Shown in pieces: positions 1-8,544 of a stretch of 64,000 nt of DNA. The stretch is taken from NCBI GenBank assembly GCA_007121455.1, contig SKKN01000016.1:1-64000 (forward strand), written 5' to 3'. Within the stretch, counting starts at the first letter, position 1. Each line of letters begins with the position of its first letter. This DNA is from Gemmatimonadota bacterium (GTDB lineage: Bacteria > Gemmatimonadota > Gemmatimonadetes > Longimicrobiales > Gaopeijiaceae). Below the pieces are notes generated by a model that made no database searches, was not told the DNA's origin, and saw only the letters and a list, made by a program, of their open reading frames with translations. Made by a program: the position numbers and the translations under genes.

Positions 1-2
1 AC

Positions 3-611
3 CTCCTCCAGACCGAGATCGACTCGCCCGAGGTCCGCGAGACCTTCCGCGTCATGATCGACAACGGCGTCGCCATGACCTCGACCCTCGCCGTGTACGA
101 GCTCTCCTACCCCGGGCGCCCTCCTCTCGAAGAGCGCTTCCGCGAAGCCATGCACCCGGACGCCTTCGAGGACTACATGAACACCCGGCAGAGGATCGAG
201 GCAGCCGCCGAAAGCTCCACCATGCCGGAGACCTTCCACCGGGCGCAGGAGTACGAGGTCGCCTTCGTGCGTGCGGGCGGGCTGCTCGGAGCGGGCGTCG
301 ATCCGACCGGAAACGGAGGCGCGCTCCCCGGGTTCGGCGACCAGCGCAACTACGAGCTGCTCCTGGAGGCCGGCTTCACCGCACCCGAAGCGATCCAGAT
401 CATGACGCTCAACGGCGCCACCATCATGGACGAAGACGACATTCTGGGCTCCGTAGAGGAGGGAAAGCTGGCGGACCTCGTGGTCATACGCGGCGATCCG
501 ACCAGGAACCCCGCCGAGATCCGGAGCGTCGTGACGGTGTTCAAGGACGGGGTCGGGTACGACGCGGCTCGGCTCATCGAGGCGGTGCGGGGCCAGGTCG
601 GAGTGCGCTGA
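3..611 (+). CDS. Amidohydrolase, C-terminal part (5' end outside window)
   Basis: The reading frame is open from the first bases, so this is the last 202 residues of a larger protein. It carries the end of an Amidohydro_1 metal-dependent hydrolase. A GAGVDPTGN stretch about residue 98 places an Asp where the last metal ligand of the family lies. It is followed by helix segments typical of the barrel end, and then by the conserved composite-domain strand GKLADLVVIRGDP. Family members hydrolyse C-N bonds in cyclic or acyl amides; in this type of genome they are often secreted, but the signal region is not in view. It converges with the small secreted gene at 645-1052. The substrate cannot be inferred. 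Confidence 0.85.
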   Translation, partial: LLQTEIDSPEVRETFRVMIDNGVAMTSTLAVYELSYPGRPPLEERFREAMHPDAFEDYMNTRQRIEAAAESSTMPETFHRAQEYEVAFVRAGGLLGAGVDPTGNGGALPGFGDQRNYELLLEAGFTAPEAIQIMTLNGATIMDEDDILGSVEEGKLADLVVIRGDPTRNPAEIRSVVTVFKDGVGYDAARLIEAVRGQVGVR

Positions 612-644
612 GGCTTCCGCCCGGCGGGGCTTATCTGCTTACTC

Positions 645-1052
645 CTACCAGCCTCGTCCGCCCTTCCCCCGCCCCCTGCGACCGTGGCCGTGAGGGTGGG
701 TTTGGACCGGCGCTCCTATGAGAACGGCTCCCTGGGGAGGTGCGAACCGGAAGAGCCTCCCACAAGGCTGCGGAGGTGGCTGGTGACCGGGAGGCCGGCC
801 CGGGTACCAGAGACGGCAGGATCCGGGGGGCGGCAAGTGGCCCGGAGGGACTCGGACCGAGCGCCGTGCCGGAACGTGCACCGCGGGAGTCCGCGCGTCG
901 CGATGGGAACGCCAGCGGTCCCCGCCCCATTCCCAGAGGACCTGAACCTGGACCGAGACCTGGCTGTCCCGGAGTTGTGCATGCGTGGCCTCAGGAAAAA
1001 TGGCCACCACACACCCGGCCGCGAACGATATGCCGATCAGACCCCGGAGCAT
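645..1052 (-). CDS. Small secreted protein with PPGH..CRxW..PPGHQPPP motif
   Basis: A 135-residue protein starts at ATG 1052 behind a strong GGAGG Shine-Dalgarno. The first ~26 residues form a clear signal peptide ending in THAQ. After a basic, low-complexity middle comes a Pro/Gly/Cys-rich motif around residues 68-98: PPGHLPPPGSCRLWYPG, then RPPGHQPPPQPC. From memory, motifs of the form PPGH-P-x-G-x-CR-x-W-x(4)-PPG-x-QP occur at the C-terminus of small exported proteins in Gemmatimonadota and related bacteria; their function is unknown. The two cysteines could form a disulfide. The C-terminal ~35 residues (basic, His/Gly/Arg-rich) look less constrained and could reflect a late frameshift. 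It is monocistronic and convergent with the upstream amidohydrolase. Confidence 0.7.
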   Translation of the reverse strand: MLRGLIGISFAAGCVVAIFPEATHAQLRDSQVSVQVQVLWEWGGDRWRSHRDARTPAVHVPARRSVRVPPGHLPPPGSCRLWYPGRPPGHQPPPQPCGRLFRFAPPQGAVLIGAPVQTHPHGHGRRGRGKGGRGW

Positions 1053-1382
1053 GAGCGCCTCCTACGATGGAGAGACGATTCCCTCGGATAGCTGGCCGTC
1101 GGGAAGTGCAGACTTCATGCCACACCGAAGATCGAGCCCCTGCAAGGATTTTCGGCCCGACGGGTCTCGAAGTGTCCTCTGGAGAGTACGCTCCCTCGCC
1201 CCTCTGGGGGGCGCGGTCCGTGCGCGAGATGGCGGGTCGGGCGGACCCGCTCCCGCTCTCCTCTCCCTCCTGTGTTACAATGTTAGATCGCTCCTCGAGC
1301 CTGTGAACAGCCGACCATCGCCGCATCGGAACCATAGCTCTTGACCCGCTCGATCGATCCTGCAGCCGAGTCCCGGTCGGCC
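1053..1382. other. Divergent intergenic region
   Basis: About 330 bases separate the minus-strand secreted gene from the ABC exporter operon. No protein remnant was recognised on either strand. A TACAAT hexamer at 1276-1281 could be a -10 element for the exporter, but no convincing -35 lies 16-18 bases upstream, so no promoter is called. Confidence 0.4.
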
Positions 1383-2312
1383 ATGGGGGAGAACGGCGCA
1401 GCCATCTCCGCCCGTGGTCTCCGGAAGCGCTACGGTGACCTCATCGCCGTCCGCAACCTGGACCTCGTAATTCCCCGGGGAGAGGTCTTCGGGCTCCTCG
1501 GCCCCAATGGGGCGGGCAAGACGACTACGATCGAGATCCTCGAGGGCCTGACGGAAGCCGATGGAGGAGACGTCCGTATCCTCGGAATGTCCTGGGACCG
1601 GGATGCGAAGCGCATCCGCCCCCGGCTGGGGATCCAGCTCCAGGAGACGCGCCTCACCGGGAAGCAGCGGGTGGAAGAGGTCGTCCGACTCTTTCGCTCC
1701 TTTTATCCTTCCGGGCCTTCGGTCGAGGAGTTGATCGAGCGGGTTCAACTCGGCGAGAAGCGCGGCTCGTACGTCCGGGACCTCTCCGGAGGTCAGAAGC
1801 AGCGGCTCTCGGTGGTGTGCGCGCTTGCCGGCTCGCCCGACATCCTCTTCCTCGACGAACCGACGACCGGACTGGATCCTCAGTCCCGCCGGGCGCTGTG
1901 GGACCTGTGCGAAACGTTTCAGCGGGACGGCGGCACGATCCTCCTCACGACCCACTTCATGGACGAGGCGGAACGTCTTGCAGACCGTGTTGCGATCATG
2001 GATCACGGTGAGATCCTCGTCCAGGGGACTCCCCGCGAGCTCATCGACCGCCTCGCCGGACACCACACGGTCGAGGTGGAGTCGACAGTGCCGCTCGACC
2101 CCGGCCGCCTGGAAGCTCTCCCCTCGGTGCGGCGCGTCGTGGCGGTCGGCGACCGGTATCACCTGACCGTCGATGAGACCCACCGCACGGTCCCCGCCCT
2201 CATGGCGCTCCTCGACGCGGCGGGAGGAGAGCTCGCCTGGCTCGGGACCCACCGGGCCACCTTGGACGATGTCTTTCTCACCCTCACCGGCCGGCAGCTC
2301 AGGGATGACTGA
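1383..2312 (+). CDS. ABC-2 type exporter, ATP-binding subunit (DrrA/CcmA-like)
   Basis: This 309-residue cytoplasmic ATPase energises the permease encoded by the next gene. Visible motifs are Walker A GPNGAGKTT (40-48), a Q-loop Gln near 87, the signature LSGGQKQRLS (134-143), Walker B ILFLDEPTTGLDP (154-166) and the H-loop His about 191. The C-terminal ~90 residues form the accessory domain usual in DrrA-type multidrug or antibiotic exporters. ATG 1383 is preferred because the homologous fold begins just after it. An in-frame TTG at 1341 would add 14 residues; neither start has a good Shine-Dalgarno. The stop overlaps the permease start by 8 bases, so the two are translationally coupled. The substrate is unknown. 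Confidence 0.9.
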   Translation: MGENGAAISARGLRKRYGDLIAVRNLDLVIPRGEVFGLLGPNGAGKTTTIEILEGLTEADGGDVRILGMSWDRDAKRIRPRLGIQLQETRLTGKQRVEEVVRLFRSFYPSGPSVEELIERVQLGEKRGSYVRDLSGGQKQRLSVVCALAGSPDILFLDEPTTGLDPQSRRALWDLCETFQRDGGTILLTTHFMDEAERLADRVAIMDHGEILVQGTPRELIDRLAGHHTVEVESTVPLDPGRLEALPSVRRVVAVGDRYHLTVDETHRTVPALMALLDAAGGELAWLGTHRATLDDVFLTLTGRQLRDD

Positions 2313-3348
2313 CCTCCCGGCTCTGCGCCAGCTCACGATGAACCGGGTCCTCGTCATGCTACGAGAGCCCGAGGTCCTCTTCTGGATCTTTCTCTTCCCG
2401 ATCCTCCTGGCCATCGGCATCGGAATCGCCTTCAGCGATCCGAGCCCGGAAGGTCTCACCGTAGCGGTCGAGCGAGGCTTCCTCGAAGAGCAGTACCTGA
2501 AGGGATTGGAAGCGAACTCGGAGCTCGAAGTGACGGTGATGGAGCCGGAGGAGGCATCCGAAGCGTTGCGTCGCGGCGAGGTCGGGGTGGTGGTGGGGAG
2601 GGGGGAAGCAGCCGTAAACATCACGCTTCGCTTCGATCCCACCCGTCCGGATGCACGAACTCTCCGCCTCCTGACCGAAAGCGAGCTCCAGAGGGCCGCC
2701 GGAGGCACTCGTCCACTCGCGATCCGGGAGGAGGAGGTGCGGGTCCAGGGCCAGCGCTACATCGACTGGCTGATTCCGGGGCTCATCGGCTTCAACCTCA
2801 TGGGGACCGGCCTCTGGAGCGTCGGCTTCTACACGGCCCAAGCAAGGGAGAACCGCGAGCTTCGCCGGCTCGTGGCAACCCCCATGCGAAAAAGCGACTT
2901 TCTCGTGTCCCAGGTGCTCGCGCGGTTCCTCTTCCTGCTGGGCGAGATCCCGCTCATCATCTTCTTCGCGTGGCTCATCTTCGGGGTGGTCGTCGCGGGC
3001 AGCATCCTGTCCCTCGGCTTGATCATGCTGCTCGGGGCGAGCTGCTTCACCGGGCTCGGGCTCCTCGCCTCGTCCCGCGTCCGGACGACGGAAGGCGTGG
3101 GGGGGATCATCAACGTCATCATGCTCCCGATGATCGTCCTGTCCGGCGTCTTCTTCTCTGCGCGACGGTTTCCCGATCAGATTCAACCGCTGATCCAGCT
3201 CCTCCCGCTCACAGCGCTGAACGACGCTCTTCGGGCCGTCTACAACGAAGGGGTGTCGATCACGGCGGTCGCGGGAGAGCTGGGGGTCGTCGTGCTCTGG
3301 ACCCTGGTGAGCTTCGCGCTCGCTCTTCGGCTCTTTCGGTGGCAGTGA
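2305..3348 (+). CDS. ABC-2 type exporter, permease subunit
   Basis: A 347-residue inner-membrane protein with the ABC-2 permease layout. One membrane helix lies near residues 20-42. It is followed by a ~150-residue extracytoplasmic segment rich in Glu, then five hydrophobic helices in the C-terminal half. The segment ending in the GVFFSARRFP-type loop and the LNDALRAVYNEG motif before the last helix are typical of the family. The ATG at 2305 lies inside the last codons of the ATPase gene (8-base overlap). Together they form a complete half-transporter pair that would dimerise. No dedicated regulator lies next to them. Confidence 0.88.
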   Translation: MTDLPALRQLTMNRVLVMLREPEVLFWIFLFPILLAIGIGIAFSDPSPEGLTVAVERGFLEEQYLKGLEANSELEVTVMEPEEASEALRRGEVGVVVGRGEAAVNITLRFDPTRPDARTLRLLTESELQRAAGGTRPLAIREEEVRVQGQRYIDWLIPGLIGFNLMGTGLWSVGFYTAQARENRELRRLVATPMRKSDFLVSQVLARFLFLLGEIPLIIFFAWLIFGVVVAGSILSLGLIMLLGASCFTGLGLLASSRVRTTEGVGGIINVIMLPMIVLSGVFFSARRFPDQIQPLIQLLPLTALNDALRAVYNEGVSITAVAGELGVVVLWTLVSFALALRLFRWQ

Positions 3349-3435
3349 TGGCAGAAGGGTGTCACATCCGGACGTCAGCGCCCAGGCGGTCGCCCGTATT
3401 GGATGGCGGCTCATCGTGTGCCACTGGCGGGGTTT

Positions 3436-3585
3436 CTAAAACGTCGTCCAGTAATTCACCTTGACGATGAAGCGGTCGTTCGCGGGCACGTTCCAGAGGG
3501 CGCGCAGATCGCGGCGGAAGTCGAACTCCCCCATCCCGAGCTCTCGACGCACCTGGTCCCTCTGCCACACCAGGTAGAGGACCGC
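3436..3585 (-). pseudogene. Remnant: C-terminal end of a CBM9/DUF5916-type outer-membrane protein
   Basis: The minus strand reads AVLYLVWQ..., then GEFDFRRDLRALW, FIVKVNYWTTF and a stop: about 49 codons. From knowledge of the family, this matches the last beta-strands of DUF5916 outer-membrane barrels (LYLVWQ, F.RDL.ALF and F.VK..YW near the C-terminus). The codon before the fragment is a stop (TAG) and no start is present, so it is a decayed 3' end. An N-terminal half of the same family is encoded on the opposite strand at 5301-6068. Confidence 0.75.
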
Positions 3586-3609
3586 CTACTCCCCTCTTTC
3601 AACAGCCTG

Positions 3610-4068
3610 TTAGTGGGGGTCCAGGTTGATGAAGGCGAGACCGAGTTGATCATCGGGGAGCGGCTCATCGCCCGCCGGATAGCCGTTCATCTCGAGGATG
3701 TAGGCGGTCAACGCCAGGTATTGTTCCGACGTCAATGAGCCCGCTGCACCGTACGGCATGTTCCAAAACAAGTATTCGTAGAGCCGCCAGAGCGGTTGAC
3801 CGGCCCAGAGCCGAAGGAAGTCGGTGCCGTGGAGAGGGTAGGATCCGTTGTGGCAATTGGAGCAAGTCGCCTGGAACAGCTCCGCTCCCCCTTCCGCCTG
3901 CTCGGTGGTGTAGACCCCATCATGGGAAGACCGCACGTCCGGCAATTCCTGAGCAGTCGCGGCAGAGCACCAGATCAAGGTGCCGATGATCGAGATCCCC
4001 GTAATGAGGCGGGCCTTGGCCCCCCTTCTCCACATTCCCTCACCGCGCCCAAGAACTCGCCAGTCCAT
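3610..4068 (-). CDS. Secreted monoheme cytochrome c
   Basis: A 152-residue exported cytochrome c. The start is ATG 4068, which has a GGAGGAGGG Shine-Dalgarno; an in-frame ATG at 4035 would shorten the N-terminus. A basic n-region, a hydrophobic stretch and ATAQ about residue 40 form the signal peptide. The heme-binding motif CSNCH is at 69-73, and NMPYGAAG about 103-110 supplies the probable axial Met104. The C-terminal SEQYLALTAYILEMNGYPAG helix is typical of class I cytochromes c. It probably carries electrons in the periplasm, with an unidentified partner. It is divergent from the gene at 4287. Confidence 0.88.
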   Translation of the reverse strand: MDWRVLGRGEGMWRRGAKARLITGISIIGTLIWCSAATAQELPDVRSSHDGVYTTEQAEGGAELFQATCSNCHNGSYPLHGTDFLRLWAGQPLWRLYEYLFWNMPYGAAGSLTSEQYLALTAYILEMNGYPAGDEPLPDDQLGLAFINLDPH

Positions 4069-4286
4069 ATCCCTCCTCCGGGTATGGGGTATCGCAGAGG
4101 CCAGCAGTCTCACGAGCCTCGGCCGATCCGACATTTCAATCCGGTCCGGTCCGCCGAACGAGATCCGTCCCTCCGATACTACCGCCGACCGGAGTCCGTT
4201 CCCCCGGGTGGCGTGCCACGGCCCCCGAAGATAGCGTTGGAAATCGCTTGCCACCCGCAGCTCCCAAGCAATGGGGCGTCCACCGG

Positions 4287-5039
4287 ATGCGCTACCTTCT
4301 TCTGGCGATGATAACCCTCCTTCCCGCGGCCTCGTCCGCGGCACAGACGCCGACCGCCGCCTCGGAACCTCCCCGCATCTGCGACGGCGGGGCCGAGGAA
4401 GCCACGGTGCCCGATCCTCGCGCACACCGGCTCTTCGTCTGGCCCACGGGCCGCGCCCTACCGGCCCGAACGGGCTATGCCGCCCTCCACCAGGTTTTCT
4501 TTCCCATAGTCGGATACGGCATCACGGACAGGGCAAGCCTGGCGACGGGGACCCACCTGGTCCACATCGCCCCCAAGGGCGGGCGGGAGCAGTACGTCTT
4601 CCTCGCGCCGAAGCTCCAGCTTCTCGCTTCACGCTCCCTCAACGTATCGGTGGGTGCATTCTCCCTGTCGCAGGTGGAGAACCCTACGAGCGCCGGCGGG
4701 CTGGCATACCTGACCGGCACCGTCGGCGACACCGACTCCGCCGTGACCGCCGGGCTCTCGTGGCCGTTCCAGCTCGACCGATGGGATTCGGACGTGTACG
4801 GAAGGCCGATCCTGACGCTGGGCGGGGAGCGGCAGGTGCACGCGGCGGCCAAGCTCCTCGTGGAGGCTCATTACCTCACGGGGGAGACCTCCGGCGCGGC
4901 CATCGGCGGCGTGAGGCTCCTCGGACGGGGATTCTCGGCCGACCTGGGAATCGCGGGCGCGTTGAGCACCGGTAGTGCGTCTTGCTGTCTGCCATGGGTG
5001 AACCTCGCCTACCACTTCGGCGGGGTGCCGGAGGAGTGA
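4287..5039 (+). CDS. Secreted hypothetical protein, probably an outer-membrane beta-barrel
   Basis: A 250-residue protein with a signal peptide (MRYLLLAMITLLPAASSAAQ). The mature part alternates hydrophobic and polar residues and is rich in Gly, with strand-like repeats such as LNVSVGAFSLSQ, AAKLLVEAHYL and FSADLGIAGALS. It ends in WVNLAYHFGG near the C-terminus, as outer-membrane barrels often do. There are four cysteines: two in the mature N-terminus region and a CC pair late. No domain is recognised. The ATG at 4287 is chosen because it opens the signal peptide. Confidence 0.7.
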   Translation: MRYLLLAMITLLPAASSAAQTPTAASEPPRICDGGAEEATVPDPRAHRLFVWPTGRALPARTGYAALHQVFFPIVGYGITDRASLATGTHLVHIAPKGGREQYVFLAPKLQLLASRSLNVSVGAFSLSQVENPTSAGGLAYLTGTVGDTDSAVTAGLSWPFQLDRWDSDVYGRPILTLGGERQVHAAAKLLVEAHYLTGETSGAAIGGVRLLGRGFSADLGIAGALSTGSASCCLPWVNLAYHFGGVPEE

Positions 5040-5300
5040 CGAGCGCGGCATAGGGGCGACCTCTGCCTCGCAGGTCCGCCGCATAGGGTTGCGGAGCGCG
5101 ATGCTTCCCCCATTCGTCCCCCGAATCCACTCCTTCCTTCCCCCTGGTGCGGATCCGTTCCCGTTCGGGGGCGCGGTCCTCGGCCCCTCCCCATCGTACC
5201 GATGTTTCCAGCGAGTAGATGGAAGCCTGGGCACGCTGGTCCGAGGCAGTTCAGATACCCGCGGGCCCGCGCCACCTCCAAGGTCCAAGGACGGATTCCC

Positions 5301-6068
5301 ATGCTCTTGCCCTACTTCCTCAGGACCACCATCCGCTGCGGTGCCGCATGCCTCGCCGTGGTCGTGGCTGCTGCCGTTCCCGCGACGGCGCAAACTACGG
5401 TTTCCACCCCGACCGTCACGTCCGTTGCGGACAGCCGTCCGACGGTTCGGGCGGCACCCCTTGCCGGCGAGATCGTGATCGACGGCCACCTGGACGAGTC
5501 CGTCTGGCAGGCCGCGGAGATCGCCACCGATTTCATCCAGCAAAACCCGCGGGCGGGAGCCCCCGCGAGCCAGCGCACGGAGGCCCGCGTCCTGTACGGC
5601 CCGGACGCGCTGTACGTGGGAATGCGGATGTACGACACCGAGGCCCACGCGATCTCCGCGCAACTCACCCGTAGAGACGCCTGGTCGAACGTGTCGGACT
5701 GGGCGATGGTGATGATCGACAGCCGATTCGACCGACGATCCGCCTTCGGCTTTGCCGTGAACCCGTTGGGCGTGCAGCACGACAACTACTCCTTCGACGA
5801 TGGCCGCCAGGACATGTCCTGGGTGGCCGTATGGGAAGCGGCCACCTCCGTGGGTTCCCTCGGCTGGACCGCGGAGTTTCGGATCCCGTATTCGCAACTC
5901 CGCTTCCATGGCGAAGAGGGTGAGATGGCCTGGGGCGTGCAGTTCCTTCGCGACCTGGCCCGGGAGGGTGAGCGCAGCCACTGGGCGCCGATGGATCCGA
6001 ACCTTCCGGGCACGGCGTCTCGATTCGGCACGTTCACGGGATTGGAAGGAATCGCACCGCCCCGTTAG
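5301..6068 (+). pseudogene. CBM9-like N-terminal half of a DUF5916 outer-membrane protein, truncated
   Basis: 255 residues: a signal peptide ending in ATAQ (about 30), then a complete CBM9-like domain from IVIDGHLDESVWQ (about 58) through YSQLRFHGEEGEMAWGVQF. It stops at GLEGIAPPR. In complete family members this point is followed by RRLEVLPY and roughly 450 residues of outer-membrane barrel. The barrel is absent here, so the product is either a free secreted carbohydrate-binding-like domain or a decayed gene. The frame up to the stop is clean, so expression remains possible. A matching C-terminal remnant lies on the other strand at 3436-3585. Confidence 0.75.
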
Positions 6069-6220
6069 ATGACTTCGGTACGCTTCGGAGCCGGTTCGCC
6101 ACGCTCTGCGGTGGTTACAACAGCGCGGTAGGCACGAACCTCAACGTTTCGAGCGGCCCGTGGGGGAGTGATAGCTGGAGCGTGCCCCTGTTCCCGAATC
6201 TCAACTCCGTTTCCTGCTGA
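6068..6220 (+). pseudogene. Unrecognised coding remnant before a terminator
   Basis: One frame overlapping and following the truncated CBM9 gene is open without a start codon and reads like a real protein end. It contains SRFATLCGGYNSAVG and NLNVSSGPWGSDSW and stops at 6218-6220. A terminator hairpin follows 31 bases later, which fits the 3' end of a former gene. I do not recognise the family. Confidence 0.35.
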
Positions 6221-6251
6221 TCCGACCCGGAGACGGCAGGTCACACGATGC

Positions 6252-6286
6252 AAGGGGGCGCCCTGATTCATCGGGGCGCCCCTTTT
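6252..6286 (+). terminator. Rho-independent-type terminator
   Basis: An 11-bp GC-rich stem with one bulged G and a 10-base loop. The 3' arm runs directly into a TTTT stretch (6283-6286). It would end transcripts from the CBM9/remnant region. Confidence 0.65.
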
Positions 6287-6287
6287 C

Positions 6288-6596
6288 CCGGGCTGGAGGC
6301 ACCCGGGGCTCTACGCCGCGGCGCAGAGGGCGGTGCGGCCGGGTGAGGACGACGAATTGTACGCCGCGCTCGCGGCGGCGGCGATGCCGGCGATCCGGGC
6401 GCTCGCCGAGGCGGGGGTCACGCCTCCTGAGCAGGTGCACCTGACGCGCGCCTTCCGGAGTGCGCTGCACGGCTTCGTGGTGCTGGAGCAGGCTGGTGGC
6501 TTCGGAATGCCGGACTCGGTCGATGACAGCTTCCGCCGTGTGGTGGACCTACTCCTCTCGGCCGTGCGGGGCGTGGCGCCGGAACCGGCGGAGTAA
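6288..6596 (+). pseudogene. TetR-family regulator fragment (C-terminal ligand domain only)
   Basis: About 100 codons begin with HPGLYAAAQRAVRPGEDDEL, continue through VHLTRAFRSALHGFVVLEQ and end with GGFGMPDSVDDSFRRVVDLL. This is the WHG/TetR_C_33 type C-terminal domain. The N-terminal helix-turn-helix DNA-binding domain is missing, because the preceding bases are the terminator at 6252-6286. The fragment cannot act as a repressor. It is evidence of a deletion that removed the 5' half of a regulator gene. Confidence 0.75.
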
Positions 6597-6664
6597 CGAA
6601 CGGCGGTGGTGCAGGAGCACGGCACCGGGTGCAGGATCAACCTTCACTCTTTGAGGTGACGACC

Positions 6665-7213
6665 ATGAAAACGACTGCGATGAAGATCCCTTTGCTGTAC
6701 CTGCTCGCGCTGCTCTTCGGTGCCCCCACCGGCATTGGAGCGCAGGTGGACATCGAGATCGAAGCCGATCCGATCGCGTATGCCTTCAACGGCTTTTCGC
6801 TACACGCGGCGAAGATTTTCGGGAGTGTTCGTGCGAACGTCGGCACCTTCGGAATCGATGTGCCTGGCGCATATCACGGAAACGACGGATGGAGCTCGAC
6901 CATGCGCGGAGCCGGGGTGAAGGTCGATTATCTGGGCTCCTCGCTCGACGGCTTCTTCGTCGGCGTGGAAGGCGGCTACATGCGCAACACGTACACCCTC
7001 GCTGCAGGAGGCGAGGCGGCGGAGCGGAACATCATCGGTGTCGGCGTGCGGGGCGGGTACCGCCTGCCTCTCGGAAGGAGCGGTCTCTACGTGGCACCAT
7101 GGCTGGGGGTGGGCTACAACTTCGATGGCGATGACGTGGAGGTCTCCGGCGAGAAATTCGACCGACGCCCGATCACCGTCTTTCCTACGGTCCACCTCGG
7201 TTGGCGGTTCTGA
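6665..7213 (+). CDS. Outer-membrane beta-barrel-like protein
   Basis: A 182-residue exported protein with ATG 6665 behind a GAGGTGAC Shine-Dalgarno. The signal peptide ends around GIGAQ (~25). The mature part shows alternating strands: GVKVDYLGSSLDGFFVGVEGGYM, GVGVRGGYRLPLG and YVAPWLGVGYNF. The last residues are HLGWRF, and the terminal Phe fits Bam-dependent barrels of the OmpA/OmpW-like size class. The ligand or role is unknown. Confidence 0.75.
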   Translation: MKTTAMKIPLLYLLALLFGAPTGIGAQVDIEIEADPIAYAFNGFSLHAAKIFGSVRANVGTFGIDVPGAYHGNDGWSSTMRGAGVKVDYLGSSLDGFFVGVEGGYMRNTYTLAAGGEAAERNIIGVGVRGGYRLPLGRSGLYVAPWLGVGYNFDGDDVEVSGEKFDRRPITVFPTVHLGWRF

Positions 7214-7417
7214 TCGACCTTCGAGCGCCGATGGCATGTGGTGACGCTGATCGCGCGGCACCACCTCGAGCGTTCGACACGCGGCCGTCGCCCGGGTCCT
7301 GCCGGGAACCCGGAGCCGGGCCCATGCGTTTGCCCCTCACGACCAACCCACCGCGGGCTCCTGCGAGCCGGCATTACATGCGGTGGCCAATCACCACAGA
7401 CGAGAGGCGAACGACAC

Positions 7418-7834
7418 ATGACCGGAGTCGCACACGCAGCCAGGAGCTTTGCGCTGGCCATTCTGGCCCTGATGCTTACCACGGGCGTGGCCCTGGCGCA
7501 GGAAAAGGAGGCCTTCACGGCGGAGCGCTTCGCGGAGCTGCAGGAACAGAATGCCTTGATCCTGCTGGATGTTTTCGCCGACTGGTGTCCGACCTGCGCC
7601 CTGCAGCAAGACATCCTGGACGACTACGTGGCGGCGCATCCGGACGTGCCGCTTCACATCCTCCAGATCGACTTCGACCGTCAGAAGGAGTACGTTCGCC
7701 GCTTCAGCGCGCCGAGGCAGTCCACCTTCATCCTGTACCAGGGTGAGGAGCGCATCTGGTTCAGCGTCGCCGAGACCGATGCGGACGTGATCGTCGGCCG
7801 TTTGAATGAGGCAGCTGCTGACGGCACGCGATGA
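7418..7834 (+). CDS. Periplasmic thioredoxin-like protein
   Basis: A 138-residue thioredoxin-fold protein with a signal peptide (cleavage after ALAQ, ~28) and the redox motif WCPTC at residues 56-60. ATG 7418 follows a GAGG element. It lacks the long insertions of TlpA/ResA proteins. It ends inside the start of the next gene, which encodes a CcdA transporter (ATGA overlap). The expected role is to receive electrons from CcdA and reduce disulfides in the periplasm, for example in apocytochrome c; a cytochrome c gene lies 3.4 kb away. Confidence 0.88.
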   Translation: MTGVAHAARSFALAILALMLTTGVALAQEKEAFTAERFAELQEQNALILLDVFADWCPTCALQQDILDDYVAAHPDVPLHILQIDFDRQKEYVRRFSAPRQSTFILYQGEERIWFSVAETDADVIVGRLNEAAADGTR

Positions 7835-8544
7835 CGTTGGAGCTCGCCGCCGTGCCCCTGGCTCTGGTGGCCGGGGTGGCCGGCATCTTGTCTCCTTGCG
7901 TCTGGCCGCTCGTACCCGTCGTCACCTCCTCCGCAGTGACGAGCGGGCGCCTCGGGCCGGTATATCTCGCGCTCGGGCTGAGCGTCTCGTTCGCCATCAC
8001 GGGGACCTTCCTGACGCTGCTTCTCGTGAGCACAGGGCTCGACCCGGAGCTCTTCCGCTACGTCGCGGCGAGCCTGCTCGTGGCGGTCGCGCTGGTGCTG
8101 CTCATTCGCACCCTGGGTGACTGGCTGACCCTCAAACTTTCCTTGGTTTCGGGCCGGTTCAACCTCGGTTCGGGTGCCGTCAGCGCGTCGGCACCCGGCC
8201 AGTTCGGTGTCGGCGCACTTCTGGGCGTCGTCTGGCTCCCCTGCGTGGGCCCGACGCTCGGTGCCGCCATTGCTTTGGCCTCGATGGGTCAGGATATGGC
8301 GGTCGCGTTCATCGTCATGTTCGCCTACGGAGTCGGCACGGCCGGCGTGCTCCTCGTTGCGGGAATGGTCTCCGGACGAGCGCTCACCCGGTGGCGCTCT
8401 ACCGCCATGTCTGGAGGCGGCATCGGGAAGAAGGTCCTCGGGTGGATGCTTCTCGGCCTCGGTCTGCTCGTGCTGACGGGTGCCGACAAGTACCTCGAGG
8501 CGCTTGCAGTCGACCTGGTGCCGGCCTGGGTGTTCACTCTGTGA
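7831..8544 (+). CDS. ccdA: Cytochrome c biogenesis/DsbD-family thiol transporter CcdA
   Basis: A 237-residue polytopic membrane protein with about six helices. It carries the two signature cysteines in SPCVWPLVP (Cys23) and LPCVGPTLG (Cys138). These relay reducing equivalents from cytoplasmic thioredoxin across the membrane. It lacks the extra N- and C-terminal domains of full DsbD. The start overlaps the stop of the thioredoxin gene by four bases, so the two form a compact electron relay. Confidence 0.9.
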   Translation: MTLELAAVPLALVAGVAGILSPCVWPLVPVVTSSAVTSGRLGPVYLALGLSVSFAITGTFLTLLLVSTGLDPELFRYVAASLLVAVALVLLIRTLGDWLTLKLSLVSGRFNLGSGAVSASAPGQFGVGALLGVVWLPCVGPTLGAAIALASMGQDMAVAFIVMFAYGVGTAGVLLVAGMVSGRALTRWRSTAMSGGGIGKKVLGWMLLGLGLLVLTGADKYLEALAVDLVPAWVFTL

